A DNA stretch of 64,000 nt from Streptomyces toxytricini (GTDB lineage Bacteria; Actinomycetota; Actinomycetes; Streptomycetales; Streptomycetaceae). Made by a program: the position numbers and the translations under genes. Positions 50,914 to 59,521 of this stretch are shown here, piece by piece. The stretch spans positions 263,778 to 327,777 of the forward strand of contig NZ_BMTY01000003.1 in the NCBI RefSeq assembly GCF_014649915.1, in the 5' to 3' direction. Position 1 is the stretch's first letter. Every line of letters starts with the position of its first letter. Under the pieces are notes generated by a model, which saw nothing but the letters and a program-made list of their open reading frames with translations, was not told the DNA's origin and ran no database searches.

Positions 50914-52512
50914 CTAGAGGGGGATGTTGCCGTGCTTCTTCGGCGGCAGCGACTCCCGCTTGGTGCGGAGCTGGCGCAGCCCCTTCACGATGTGCGCCCG
51001 CGTCTCCGACGGCATCGCCACCGCGTCGATGTACCCGCGCTCGGCGGCGGTGTACGGGTTGAGGAGGGTGTCCTCGTACTCGCCGATCAGCCGGGCCCGG
51101 ACCGCCTCGACGTCCTCCCCGGCGGCCTCGGCCTCGGCGAGGGTGCGGCGGTGCAGGATGTTGACGGCGCCCTGGGCGCCCATGACCGCGATCTGGGCGG
51201 TGGGCCAGGCGATGTTCAGGTCCGCGCCGAGGTGCTTGGAGCCCATGACGTCGTAGGCGCCGCCGAAGGCCTTGCGGGTGATGACCGTGATCAGCGGGAC
51301 GGTGGCCTCGGCGTACGCGTAGATCAGCTTCGCGCCGCGCCGGATGATGCCGTTGTACTCCTGGTCGGTGCCCGGCAGGAAGCCCGGCACGTCCACGAAC
51401 GTCAGCACCGGGACGTTGAAGGCGTCGCAGGTCCGCACGAAGCGGGCGGCCTTCTCGGACGCGTCGATGTCGAGGCAGCCGGCGAACTGCATCGGCTGGT
51501 TGGCGACGATGCCGACGGGGTGCCCCTCGACGCGGCCGAAGCCGGTCAGGATGTTCGGCGCGAACAGCGACTGCGTCTCCAGGAACTCGCCCTCGTCGAG
51601 GACGTGCTCGATGACGGTGTGCATGTCGTACGGCTGGTTCGCGCTGTCCGGGATCAGCACGTCCAGTTCGAGGTCCGTCTCCGAGACCGCGGTGTCGGCC
51701 TCCTCCGGGAAGGCCGGCGGCTCCGAGAGGTTGTTCGACGGCAGGAACGACAGCAGCGACTTGACGTACTCGATGGCGTCCTTCTCGTCGCCCGCCATGT
51801 GGTGGGCCACACCCGAGGTGGAGTTGTGGGTGCGGGCGCCGCCGAGCTCCTCGAAGCCGACGTCCTCGCCGGTGACCGTCTTGATGACGTCCGGGCCGGT
51901 GATGAACATGTGCGAGGTCTGGTCGACCATCACGGTGAAGTCGGTGATGGCCGGCGAGTACACGGCGCCGCCGGCGCACGGCCCGACGACCAGGCTGATC
52001 TGCGGGACGACGCCCGACGCGTGGACGTTGCGGCGGAAGATCTCGCCGTACATGCCCAGCGCGCTGACGCCCTCCTGGATGCGGGCGCCGCCGGAGTCGT
52101 TGATGCCGATGACGGGGCAGCCCGTCTTCAGGGCGAAGTCCATCACCTTGATGATCTTCTGGCCGTAGACCTCGCCGAGGGCGCCGCCGAAGACCGTGAA
52201 GTCCTGCGAGAACACGGCGACGGGACGGCCGTCGACCGTGCCGTAGCCCGTGACGACGCCGTCGCCGTACGGGCGGGTCTTCTCCAGCCCGAAGTTGGTC
52301 GACCGGTGCCGGGCGAACTCGTCCAGCTCGACGAAGGAGCCCTCGTCCAGCAGCAGGGCGATCCGCTCGCGGGCCGTCAGTTTGCCCTTGGCGTGCTGCT
52401 TCTCCACGGCCCGGGCGGAGCCGGCGTGGGTGGCCTCGTCGATACGGCGCTGCAGGTCCGCGATCTTGCCCGCGGTGGTGTGGATGTCGATCGGCTCGGA
52501 CGGTTGTGACAT
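50914..52512 (-). CDS. pccB: Propionyl-CoA carboxylase beta subunit
   Basis: 532-residue carboxyltransferase. It transfers CO2 from biotin to propionyl-CoA, giving methylmalonyl-CoA. Oxyanion pairs: [22 protein letters not shown] (first) and [10 protein letters not shown]...[39 protein letters not shown] (second). Asp421 in [10 protein letters not shown] corresponds to the Asp422 that selects propionyl-CoA in S. coelicolor PccB (acetyl-CoA-accepting AccB has Ile). ATG 52512. Upstream, two TTGAC hexamers lie at about 52532-52552 on the minus strand. The epsilon gene follows; birA diverges. Confidence 0.95.
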   Translation of the reverse strand: MSQPSEPIDIHTTAGKIADLQRRIDEATHAGSARAVEKQHAKGKLTARERIALLLDEGSFVELDEFARHRSTNFGLEKTRPYGDGVVTGYGTVDGRPVAVFSQDFTVFGGALGEVYGQKIIKVMDFALKTGCPVIGINDSGGARIQEGVSALGMYGEIFRRNVHASGVVPQISLVVGPCAGGAVYSPAITDFTVMVDQTSHMFITGPDVIKTVTGEDVGFEELGGARTHNSTSGVAHHMAGDEKDAIEYVKSLLSFLPSNNLSEPPAFPEEADTAVSETDLELDVLIPDSANQPYDMHTVIEHVLDEGEFLETQSLFAPNILTGFGRVEGHPVGIVANQPMQFAGCLDIDASEKAARFVRTCDAFNVPVLTFVDVPGFLPGTDQEYNGIIRRGAKLIYAYAEATVPLITVITRKAFGGAYDVMGSKHLGADLNIAWPTAQIAVMGAQGAVNILHRRTLAEAEAAGEDVEAVRARLIGEYEDTLLNPYTAAERGYIDAVAMPSETRAHIVKGLRQLRTKRESLPPKKHGNIPL

Positions 52513-52643
52513 CGGGGTCGCGGCTCCCTGTGTGGTGTCAACTGCCTGGTCAATTGAATGACTACTGCTGGCTACTGGTGCGTAGCGTATCGGCGGGCAT
52601 GGCGCTCGGCAGTGCGGCGTTTGACACACCTAATCTGGGTTGC

Positions 52644-53522
52644 ATGACGCCATCCGATGCCCCAGGCGGGGCTTCCTCCGGGGCCCCTGCCGACCGCTGG
52701 TCCGACCTCGACCGGCCGCCGCTGAACGCCGCCGCACTCCGGCGCGCCCTGACCGCCGGCGGAAGCCTGTGGACCTCCGTGGAGGTCGTCCCCGGCACCG
52801 GCTCCACCAACACCGACCTCGCGGCCCGCGCCGGCGATCTGGCCGAAGGCGCGGTCCTCGTCGCCGAGGAGCAGACCGCCGGCCGGGGCCGCCTGGACCG
52901 CAGCTGGGTGGCGCCCGCCCGCTCCGGGCTGTTCTTCTCCGTCCTGCTCAAGCCCGGCCCGGCCGTCCCGCAGGAGCGCTGGGGCTGGCTGACGCTGCTG
53001 GCCGGCGTGGCCGCCGCGGCCGCACTGGAGCGGGCCGCCGGCGTGGACACCGCCCTCAAATGGCCCAACGACCTGCTGGTCACCGTCGACGGCCAGGAGC
53101 GCAAGGCCGCCGGGATCCTCGCGGAGCGGACCGCCGACGGCGTCGTCATCGGCATCGGCCTCAACGTCTCCCTGACCAAGGAGGAGCTGCCGGTGCCCGA
53201 GGCCGGCTCGCTGCTGCTGGCCAAGGCCGCCGTCACCGACCGCGAGCCGCTGCTGAAGGCCGTGCTGCGCTCCCTGGAGCAGTCGTACGCCGACTGGCGC
53301 GCCGCCGCCGGCGACCCGGCCGCCTCAGGGCTGCTGGAGGCGTACGCCGCCCGCTGCGCCACCCTCGGCCGCGAGGTCCGGGCCGAGCTGCCCGGCGGGC
53401 GCTCGCTCACCGGAACGGCCGAAGCGGTGGACGCGGAAGGACGGCTCGTCCTGCGCACCGCGGACGGCTCCCGCGAGGCCGTCGGGGCCGGGGACGTGGT
53501 GCACCTGAGGCCCGCCGGGTGA
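52644..53522 (+). CDS. birA: Biotin-protein ligase
   Basis: 292 residues. Ligase motifs are TGSTNTDLAARAGDLAEGAVLVAEEQTAGRGRLDRSWVAP, LFFSVLLKP, LKWPNDLLV and KAAGILAERTADGVVIGIGLNV. The N-terminal DNA-binding domain of E. coli BirA is missing, so it is a monofunctional ligase. It loads biotin on AccA2-type carriers. Start ATG 52644 lies 7 bases after a TAATCT hexamer (52631-52636), which fits a leaderless message. It is divergent from pccB. Confidence 0.93.
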   Translation: MTPSDAPGGASSGAPADRWSDLDRPPLNAAALRRALTAGGSLWTSVEVVPGTGSTNTDLAARAGDLAEGAVLVAEEQTAGRGRLDRSWVAPARSGLFFSVLLKPGPAVPQERWGWLTLLAGVAAAAALERAAGVDTALKWPNDLLVTVDGQERKAAGILAERTADGVVIGIGLNVSLTKEELPVPEAGSLLLAKAAVTDREPLLKAVLRSLEQSYADWRAAAGDPAASGLLEAYAARCATLGREVRAELPGGRSLTGTAEAVDAEGRLVLRTADGSREAVGAGDVVHLRPAG

Positions 53523-53667
53523 GCGCGCGGCCCCGCTGCCGCCGGAGGTGACGGGAGTGGGGAGTGAGCTACGGCACACCTGCCGTATGGTTTAGGCGAT
53601 CGGAGGGTCTCCCGCCGATCACCGGTTCGGCAGGGCAGTGCGCACGGAAATGGACAGGAGGCGGCCC

Positions 53668-54828
53668 TTGACCGTCGACGACCCTTCGTCCGGCGCGTCC
53701 TCCCCGGGCCACGGCGGCCCCGGCCCGGGCACCCCCATCGGACGCGACCAGCACACTCCCCACCACGAGGTCGACCACACCGCCCAGCCCACGGCGGACC
53801 CGCTCGCCATCCGGCTGGAGCAGCTGATCCTCGGTGCGGAGCGCCGCTACACGCCGTTCCAGGCCGCCCGCAGCGCCGGCGTGTCGATGGAGCTCGCCTC
53901 CCGCTTCTGGCGGGCCATGGGCTTCGCCGACATCGGGCAGGCCCGCGCCCTGACCGAGGCGGACGTCCTGGCGCTGCGCCGGCTCGCCGGCCTCGTCGAG
54001 GCCGGGCTGCTGAGCGAGCCGATGGCCGTCCAGGTGGCCCGCTCGACCGGGCAGACCACCGCCCGGCTGGCCGAATGGCAGATCGACTCCTTCCTGGAGG
54101 GGCTCACCGAGCCCCCCGAGCCGGGCATGACGCGCACGGAGGTCACGTACCCGCTGGTCGAGCTGCTCCTGCCGGAGCTGGAGGAGTTCCTCGTCTACGT
54201 GTGGCGGCGGCAGCTCGCGGCCGCCACCGGCCGCGTCGTCCAGGCCGCCGACGACGAGGAGATGGTCGACCGGCGCCTGGCCGTCGGCTTCGCGGACCTG
54301 GTCGGCTTCACCCGGCTCACCCGCCGCCTGGAGGAGGAGGAGCTCGGCGAGCTCGTCGAGTCCTTCGAGACGACCTCCGCGGACCTGGTCGCCGCGCACG
54401 GCGGCCGGCTCATCAAGACCCTCGGGGACGAGGTGCTCTACGTCGCCGACGACGCGGCCACGGCGGCCGAGATCGCGCTGCGGCTGGTCGAGACGATGGA
54501 GGCCGACCGGCAGATGCCCGAGCTGCGCGTCGGCATGGCCTTCGGCACGGTGACCACGCGCATGGGAGACGTCTTCGGGACGACCGTGAACCTGGCCAGC
54601 CGGCTCACCTCCATAGCGCCGAAGGACGCCGTCCTCGTCGACGGCGCGATGGCCGAGGAGCTGGGCCGCACGGGCGCCGCACCCGTCTCGGAGAAGGAGG
54701 CCGAGGCCGAGCTCGGCGGCGGCTCCTACCGCTTCGCGCTCCAGCCGATGTGGCAGCGGCCGGTGCGCGGCCTGGGCGTCGTGGAGCCCTGGTCGCTGAC
54801 GCGGCGGAAGCCTAAGATCCCCGGGTAA
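53668..54828 (+). CDS. cya: Class III adenylate cyclase
   Basis: 386 residues. A regulatory domain at about 30-190 (LEQLILGAERRYTPFQAARSAGVSMELASRFWRAMGFADIG, LRRLAGLVEAGLLSEPMAVQVARSTGQTTARLAEWQ) resembles the pH-sensing part of mycobacterial Rv1264. The cyclase domain at about 210-370 has metal Asp in VGFADLVGFTRL and LGDEVLYVAD, adenine-selecting Lys (LIKTLGDEV) and Asp (MGDVFGTTV), and NLASRL with transition-state Asn and Arg. All are present, so it should make cAMP. TTG 53668 is chosen for GGAGG 6 bases ahead; a GTG at 53638 is the alternative. cAMP governs germination and development in Streptomyces. Confidence 0.9.
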   Translation: MTVDDPSSGASSPGHGGPGPGTPIGRDQHTPHHEVDHTAQPTADPLAIRLEQLILGAERRYTPFQAARSAGVSMELASRFWRAMGFADIGQARALTEADVLALRRLAGLVEAGLLSEPMAVQVARSTGQTTARLAEWQIDSFLEGLTEPPEPGMTRTEVTYPLVELLLPELEEFLVYVWRRQLAAATGRVVQAADDEEMVDRRLAVGFADLVGFTRLTRRLEEEELGELVESFETTSADLVAAHGGRLIKTLGDEVLYVADDAATAAEIALRLVETMEADRQMPELRVGMAFGTVTTRMGDVFGTTVNLASRLTSIAPKDAVLVDGAMAEELGRTGAAPVSEKEAEAELGGGSYRFALQPMWQRPVRGLGVVEPWSLTRRKPKIPG

Positions 54829-54843
54829 CGTTCGTTAACCGGG
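54820..54843. promoter_or_regulatory. Inverted repeat between cya and the enoyl-CoA hydratase gene
   Basis: CCCGGGTAAC / GTTAACCGGG with one mismatch and a GTTC loop; TAAC/GTTA are the inner arms. It covers the cya stop and ends 9 bases before the hydratase start. It looks like a TetR-type operator more than a terminator, because the inner arms are AT-rich and it reaches into the leader. Confidence 0.5.
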
Positions 54844-54852
54844 AGGGTCCCT

Positions 54853-55647
54853 GTGTCGGTGGAGTCGGAGTTCGTATCGGTGCGTCGGCACGGTGGCGAC
54901 GGGGTCGTGGAGCTGGTCCTGGACCGCCCGAAGGCGATGAACGCGGTCTCGACCGCCATGGCCCGCGCGATCGGCGCGGCCTGTGCCGAGCTGTCGGCCG
55001 ACCCCTCCGCCCGCGTCGTCGTCCTCACCTCGGCCGCCGAGCGGGCCTTCTGTGTCGGCGCCGACCTCAAGGAGCGCAACTCCCTCTCCGACGCCGAGCT
55101 GGTGCGGCAGCGGCCGACCACCCGCGGCGCGTACGGGGGCGTCCTGGAGCTGCCGATGCCGACGATCGCCGCGGTGCACGGCTTCGCGCTCGGCGGCGGC
55201 TTCGAGCTGGCCCTGGCCTGCGACGTGATCGTGGCGGACGAGACGGCCGTGGTGGGCCTGCCCGAGGTGTCCGTCGGCGTGATCCCGGGCGGCGGCGGCA
55301 CCCAGCTGCTGCCCCGGCGCGTGGGCGCGGCCCGCGCGGCGGAGCTGATCTTCACGGCGCGCCGGGTGGAGGCCGCCGAGGCGCTCTCGCTGGGCCTGGT
55401 CGACTCGCTCGTCCCGGCGGGCCGGGCGCGCGAGGAGGCCCTGGAGCTGGCGGGCCGGATGGCGGCGAACTCCCCGGTGGGGCTGCGCGCCGCGAAGCGG
55501 GCGCTGCGGCTGGGCCACGGGATGGACCTGGCGGCCGGCCTGGAGATCGAGGACGCGGCCTGGCGGACGGTGGCCTTCTCCGGCGACCGGGCCGAGGGCG
55601 TGGCGGCGTTCAACGAGAAGCGCCGCCCGAACTGGCCCGGCGTCTGA
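54853..55647 (+). CDS. Enoyl-CoA hydratase/isomerase-family protein
   Basis: 264-residue crotonase-fold enzyme. LDRPKAMNAVSTAMARAIG, AFCVGADLKE (oxyanion), AVHGFALGGGFELALACDVIVADETAVVGLPEVSVGVIPGGGGTQLLPRRVG. The Glu in the GLPEVSVG segment and the second Glu region are compatible with a hydratase. The C-terminus ends EGVAAFNEKRRPNWPG, common in hydratases. It likely acts in fatty acid or branched-chain catabolism. GTG 54853 with GGGAGGG 5 bases upstream. Starts 24 bases after cya. Confidence 0.88.
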   Translation: MSVESEFVSVRRHGGDGVVELVLDRPKAMNAVSTAMARAIGAACAELSADPSARVVVLTSAAERAFCVGADLKERNSLSDAELVRQRPTTRGAYGGVLELPMPTIAAVHGFALGGGFELALACDVIVADETAVVGLPEVSVGVIPGGGGTQLLPRRVGAARAAELIFTARRVEAAEALSLGLVDSLVPAGRAREEALELAGRMAANSPVGLRAAKRALRLGHGMDLAAGLEIEDAAWRTVAFSGDRAEGVAAFNEKRRPNWPGV

Positions 55648-55652
55648 CGCCG

Positions 55653-55668
55653 GCCCCCGGACGGGGGC
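55653..55668 (+). terminator. Small hairpin after the enoyl-CoA hydratase gene
   Basis: 6-bp stem GCCCCC / GGGGGC, loop GGAC, 6 bases after the stop codon. Weak but well placed. Confidence 0.45.
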
Positions 55669-55750
55669 GTGCGCGGGGCGCCGGCGCGGCGCGGACCGGG
55701 TTCCCGGCCGCGCCGACACGAATGCGGACAAAAGTCCCTAACCTGGGGTG

Positions 55751-56866
55751 ATGGGACTCGACGGGCGGCTGCGAGCCGTCGTGGGCCTGGCGCAGGCCAT
55801 GGCCGCCGCGGCCGCGCCGCGGGACAGCGTGCGCGCCGCCGCGCGCGCCGCGCGCCTCGCGCTGGACGGCTCGTTCGCCGCGATCTCCGCCTGGGAGCGG
55901 GAGCGCGGCCGGCTGCGGGTGCTCGTCAACGAGGGCGGGCTCCGGCCCGGCGAGGCCGAGTTCCCCGAGGACGAGTCGTACCCCGTGCACGACTTCCCCG
56001 AGATCACCGAGTTCCTGCACGAGCTGTGGGCCGGCGGCGGCGGCCCGCACGCCTGGGTCGAGCACGCCCGCGGCGGCCGCCCCGGGCGCCGCGGCGAGGC
56101 CCTGCGCCGGCGCGGGCGCGGCACCTGCGTGGTCGCGCCGATCGTGCTCAGCGGGCGGGCCTGGGGCGAGCTGTACGTGGCCCGGGACGACGGGCTGGCG
56201 GACTTCGACGGGGACGACGCCGAATTCGCGGGCGTCCTCGCAGCCGTCATCGCCGCCGGGCTCGCGCAGAACGACCGGCTGGAGGAGGCCCGGAGGCTGG
56301 CCTTCACCGACCCGCTCACCGGGCTCGCCAACCGGCGGGCCGTCGACATGCGGCTCGACGAGGCCCTGGAGGCGCACCGGCGCGACGGGACCGTCGTCAG
56401 CCTCGTCGTCTGCGACCTCAACGGGCTCAAGCGGGTCAACGACACCCTCGGCCACGCTGCCGGCGACCGGCTGCTGGAACGGTTCGGCTCCGTGCTCAGC
56501 CTGTGCGGGGCCATGCTGCCCGGGGCGCTGGCCGCCCGGCTCGGCGGCGACGAGTTCTGCCTGGTCAGCGTGGGACCGCCGGCCGACGACGTGGTCCGCG
56601 CCGGCGAGGAGCTGTGCCGGCGCGCGGGCGGGCTGGAACTCGGCGAGGGCGTCGCCTGCGGGGTCGCCTCCACCGGCGACCCGATCGGGCCGGTGCAGTC
56701 CTCCCGCCGCCTCTTCCGCCTCGCCGACGCCGCCCAGTACAAGGCCAAGGCCGCCCGCTCCGGCGGCCCCGTCGTCGCCGGCCGCGACACCGCCGTGGTG
56801 CGCCTGGCAGACGCCGCCGCCAGGGAGGAGCCGGGGGAGCGGCGGCGGTTCCGGGGGCGGGCGTGA
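55751..56866 (+). CDS. GAF-GGDEF diguanylate cyclase
   Basis: 371 residues. A GAF-like domain at about 10-170 (RAAARAARLALDGSFAAISAWERERGRLRVLVNEGGLR, GTCVVAPIVLSGRAWGELYVARDD) is followed by a GGDEF domain at about 180-345 (AFTDPLTGLANRRAVD, VVCDLNGLKRVNDTLGHAAGDRLL, and the exact GGDEF motif in ARLGGDEFCLV). The RxxD inhibitory site is not seen before GGDEF. It should make c-di-GMP, the brake on sporulation in Streptomyces. ATG 55751 lies 6 bases after a TAACCT hexamer (55739-55744), which suggests a leaderless mRNA; a GTG 3 bases earlier is also in frame. It may be the CdgE-type cyclase, tentatively. Confidence 0.88.
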   Translation: MGLDGRLRAVVGLAQAMAAAAAPRDSVRAAARAARLALDGSFAAISAWERERGRLRVLVNEGGLRPGEAEFPEDESYPVHDFPEITEFLHELWAGGGGPHAWVEHARGGRPGRRGEALRRRGRGTCVVAPIVLSGRAWGELYVARDDGLADFDGDDAEFAGVLAAVIAAGLAQNDRLEEARRLAFTDPLTGLANRRAVDMRLDEALEAHRRDGTVVSLVVCDLNGLKRVNDTLGHAAGDRLLERFGSVLSLCGAMLPGALAARLGGDEFCLVSVGPPADDVVRAGEELCRRAGGLELGEGVACGVASTGDPIGPVQSSRRLFRLADAAQYKAKAARSGGPVVAGRDTAVVRLADAAAREEPGERRRFRGRA

Positions 56867-56928
56867 TGCCGGGGCGGGCCGGGCCGCGGGGCCCGCGGCG
56901 GCGTAAGAGGTCCTCGTGAAAGTCGCTA

Positions 56929-56957
56929 GTGACATGAAGCGATTCAATCCGTAGGGT
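56929..56957 (+). promoter_or_regulatory. Predicted hutH promoter
   Basis: GTGACA (56929-56934) and TAGGGT (56952-56957) are separated by 17 bases. The ATG at 56965 lies 7 bases after the -10, so translation may be leaderless. Confidence 0.55.
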
Positions 56958-56964
56958 GCTGAAT

Positions 56965-58512
56965 ATGGATATGCACACTGTCGTGGTGGGGACGTCCGGG
57001 ACCACCCCCGAGGACGTCATCGCCGTCGCCCGCGGCAACGCGCGGGTCCAGCTCTCCGAAGAGGCCCTCGACGCGCTCGCCCGCGCCCGCGGGATCGTCG
57101 ACTCCCTCGCCGCCAAGCCCGAGCCCGTCTACGGCGTCTCCACCGGCTTCGGCGCCCTGGCCTCCCGCCACATCAGCCCCGAGCTGCGCGCCCAGCTCCA
57201 GCGCAACATCGTCCGCTCGCACGCCGCCGGCCTCGGCCCGCGCGTCGAGCGCGAGGTCGTCCGCGCCCTGATGTTCCTGCGGCTGAAGACCGTCGCCTCG
57301 GGCCACACCGGCGTCCGCCCGTCCGTCGCGCAGACCATGGCCGACGTGCTCAACGCCGGCATCACGCCCGTCGTCCACGAGTACGGATCGCTCGGCTGCT
57401 CCGGCGACCTCGCCCCGCTCTCGCACTGCGCGCTCACCCTGATGGGCGAAGGCGACGCCGAGGGCCCCGACGGCACGGTCCGCCCCGCCGGCGAGCTCCT
57501 CGCCGAGGCCGGCATCGAGCCGGTCGTCCTCCGCGAGAAGGAGGGCCTCGCCCTCCTCAACGGCACCGACGGCATGCTGGGCATGCTCCTCATGGCCCTC
57601 GCCGACCTGCACCGGCTCTACACCTCCGCCGACATCACCGCCGCCCTGACGCTGGAGGCCCTCCTCGGCACCGAGAAGGTCCTCGCGCCCGAGCTGCACG
57701 CCATCCGCCCCCACCCCGGCCAGGGCGCCTCCGCCGCCAACATGGCCGCCGTCCTCAAGGGCTCCGGCCTCACCGGCCACTACCAGGAGGAGTCCGCGCC
57801 CCGCGTCCAGGACGCCTACTCGGTGCGCTGCGCCCCGCAGGTCGCCGGCGCCGGCCGCGACACCCTCGCGCACGCCGCCCTGGTCGCCTCCCGCGAGCTG
57901 GCCTCCGCCGTCGACAACCCGGTCGTCCTGCCCGACGGCCGCGTCGAGTCCAACGGCAACTTCCACGGCGCGCCCGTCGCCTACGTCCTGGACTTCCTCG
58001 CCATCGCCGCCGCCGACCTCGGCTCCATCGCCGAGCGCCGCACCGACCGGCTCCTCGACAAGAACCGCTCGCACGGCCTGCCGCCCTTCCTCGCGGAGGA
58101 CGCCGGCGTCGACTCCGGCCTGATGATCGCCCAGTACACGCAGGCCGCCCTGGTCAGCGAGATGAAGCGGCTCGCGGTCCCCGCCTCCGCCGACTCCATC
58201 CCCTCCTCCGCCATGCAGGAGGACCACGTCTCCATGGGCTGGTCGGCCGCGCGCAAGCTGCGCACCGCCGTCGACAACCTGTCCCGGATCATCGCCATCG
58301 AGCTGTACGCGGCCACCCGCGCCATCGAGCTGCGCCACGGCCTCACCGCCGCCCCGGCCAGCCTCGCCGCCATCGAGGCCGCCCGCGCGGCCGGCATAGG
58401 CGGCCCCGGCCCGGACCGCTTCCTCGCGCCCGACCTGGCCGCCGCCGACGCGTTCGTCCGCTCCGGCGGCCTGGTCGCCGCGGTCGAGGCCGTGACCGGC
58501 CCGCTCGCCTGA
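56965..58512 (+). CDS. hutH: Histidine ammonia-lyase
   Basis: 515 residues. It removes ammonia from histidine, forming urocanate, the first step of histidine use. The MIO cofactor triad reads Cys145-Ser146-Gly147 (GSLGCSGDLAPLSH) in place of the usual Ala-Ser-Gly. Others: VYGVSTGFGALASR near residue 55, LLNGTDGMLGML, QDAYSVRCAPQV, ASAVDNPVV and SNGNFHGAPVA with the catalytic residues. Start ATG 56965; ATG 56971 and GTG 56956 also lie in frame. No other hut genes are adjacent, as expected in Streptomyces. Terminator at 58541. Confidence 0.95.
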   Translation: MDMHTVVVGTSGTTPEDVIAVARGNARVQLSEEALDALARARGIVDSLAAKPEPVYGVSTGFGALASRHISPELRAQLQRNIVRSHAAGLGPRVEREVVRALMFLRLKTVASGHTGVRPSVAQTMADVLNAGITPVVHEYGSLGCSGDLAPLSHCALTLMGEGDAEGPDGTVRPAGELLAEAGIEPVVLREKEGLALLNGTDGMLGMLLMALADLHRLYTSADITAALTLEALLGTEKVLAPELHAIRPHPGQGASAANMAAVLKGSGLTGHYQEESAPRVQDAYSVRCAPQVAGAGRDTLAHAALVASRELASAVDNPVVLPDGRVESNGNFHGAPVAYVLDFLAIAAADLGSIAERRTDRLLDKNRSHGLPPFLAEDAGVDSGLMIAQYTQAALVSEMKRLAVPASADSIPSSAMQEDHVSMGWSAARKLRTAVDNLSRIIAIELYAATRAIELRHGLTAAPASLAAIEAARAAGIGGPGPDRFLAPDLAAADAFVRSGGLVAAVEAVTGPLA

Positions 58513-58540
58513 CGGCGGCCGCGCACACCGCGCACACGAC

Positions 58541-58580
58541 GGGGGCCGCGCCCCGGGAGGACATCCCGGGCGCGGCCCCC
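58541..58580. terminator. Bidirectional terminator between hutH and the LAXTG protein gene
   Basis: Long stem GGGGGCCGCGCC-CGGGA / TCCCGGGCGCGGCCCCC with one bulged C, 28 bases after the hutH stop. It serves both convergent genes. Confidence 0.82.
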
Positions 58581-58595
58581 GCGCCGTGCGCGCGG

Positions 58596-58937
58596 CTAGG
58601 CGCCGCGCGAGCGGCGCACCGAGAAGGTGACCGACCCCGCGCCCACGATCAGGCAGGCCGTGCCCGCCAGCAGGTAGGGGGTGGTGTCGACGCCGCCGGT
58701 GTCCGCGAGCGTCAGGCCGGCCTGCGCGGCCGGGCGGCCCGCGGCCGCACCGGAGGCCGCGGAGGCCGTCGTCACGGTGCCCGGACCGCCCGCGTCCGCC
58801 GCCTGGGGCGCCGTGGAGGGGGCGGGAGCCGGTGCGGATCCGCCGGGCGCGGCGGCGCCCGCGGAGGGCACGAAGCACAGGGCGGCGAGCAGGGTGGTCG
58901 CCCCGAGGGCGGTGAGCAGCGGACGGCGTGCGGACAC
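58596..58937 (-). CDS. Small LAXTG-type cell-wall-anchored protein
   Basis: 113 residues. Signal peptide (LLTALGATTLLAALCFVPSAGA), a short Pro/Ala/Ser-rich middle part, then a sorting signal: LADTG near residue 77, a hydrophobic helix (PYLLAGTACLIVGAGSVTF) and a basic tail SVRRSRGA. LAXTG is the class E sortase motif of Streptomyces (as in long chaplins). The folded part is almost nil, so it may be a stalk, spacer or wall linker. ATG 58937. Confidence 0.82.
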   Translation of the reverse strand: MSARRPLLTALGATTLLAALCFVPSAGAAAPGGSAPAPAPSTAPQAADAGGPGTVTTASAASGAAAGRPAAQAGLTLADTGGVDTTPYLLAGTACLIVGAGSVTFSVRRSRGA

Positions 58938-59044
58938 GGGGCGATCCCCCTTGCGGAAGCAGCGAATTGGCCGTGTGCGGTGATGCTACGGAAAGGGGCG
59001 GGTCGCGGGAAAGCCGGGGCTTCTCCGGGCTTACGCTCCGTCGT

Positions 59045-59386
59045 ATGAACCCTTCTGACACATCACGATACGTACGGCTTCGAGTCGATTTGGTGCTGGA
59101 GGTGCCGGACGCCGGCGCCCTGACCGGCGCCGCGCTCGAGCACATCGACGCCGACGAGTTCATGCCGGACGAGGAGCGCGGCCACGCCGAGTCGGCCGTG
59201 CGGGAGGACGAGTCCGAGGCCCTGGCCTACCTCGTCGACCCCACGGACCTCGTCGCGGAGATCCCCGGCGTGGAGCTCGTCCAGGCCTCCTGGAGCAGCG
59301 AGCCCGTCGAATACGACCCCGAGTCCCTGGAGTGGGACCTGGGCGAGGAAGATGGGGACTTCGACAGAGAGCCCGGCAGCGCCTGA
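59045..59386 (+). CDS. Conserved hypothetical acidic protein
   Basis: 113 residues, very acidic, soluble. It starts MNPSDTSRYVRLRVDLVLEVPDAGALTGAALEHIDADEF, then EDESEALAYLVDPTDLVAEIPGVELVQASWSSEPVEYDPESLEWDLGEED. No domain known; Streptomyces have close relatives, as I recall. ATG 59045. Confidence 0.72.
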   Translation: MNPSDTSRYVRLRVDLVLEVPDAGALTGAALEHIDADEFMPDEERGHAESAVREDESEALAYLVDPTDLVAEIPGVELVQASWSSEPVEYDPESLEWDLGEEDGDFDREPGSA

Positions 59387-59521
59387 CCGTGGGGTTGCCC
59401 ACATTCAAACGGAATGTGGAACCGATCCCGGCCGTCAACGCGTTGACTGGTTCGTGGCAGGGGGCGTGTCCCCCTGCCCGGGGACGATCCCCGGGGGGTT
59501 CAGGCAACGATGGAGTGGCGT

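Noticed and set aside
56944..59163. A 739-codon open frame on the minus strand opposite hutH
   Set aside because: Same reason: GC-driven shadow of a strongly conserved gene.
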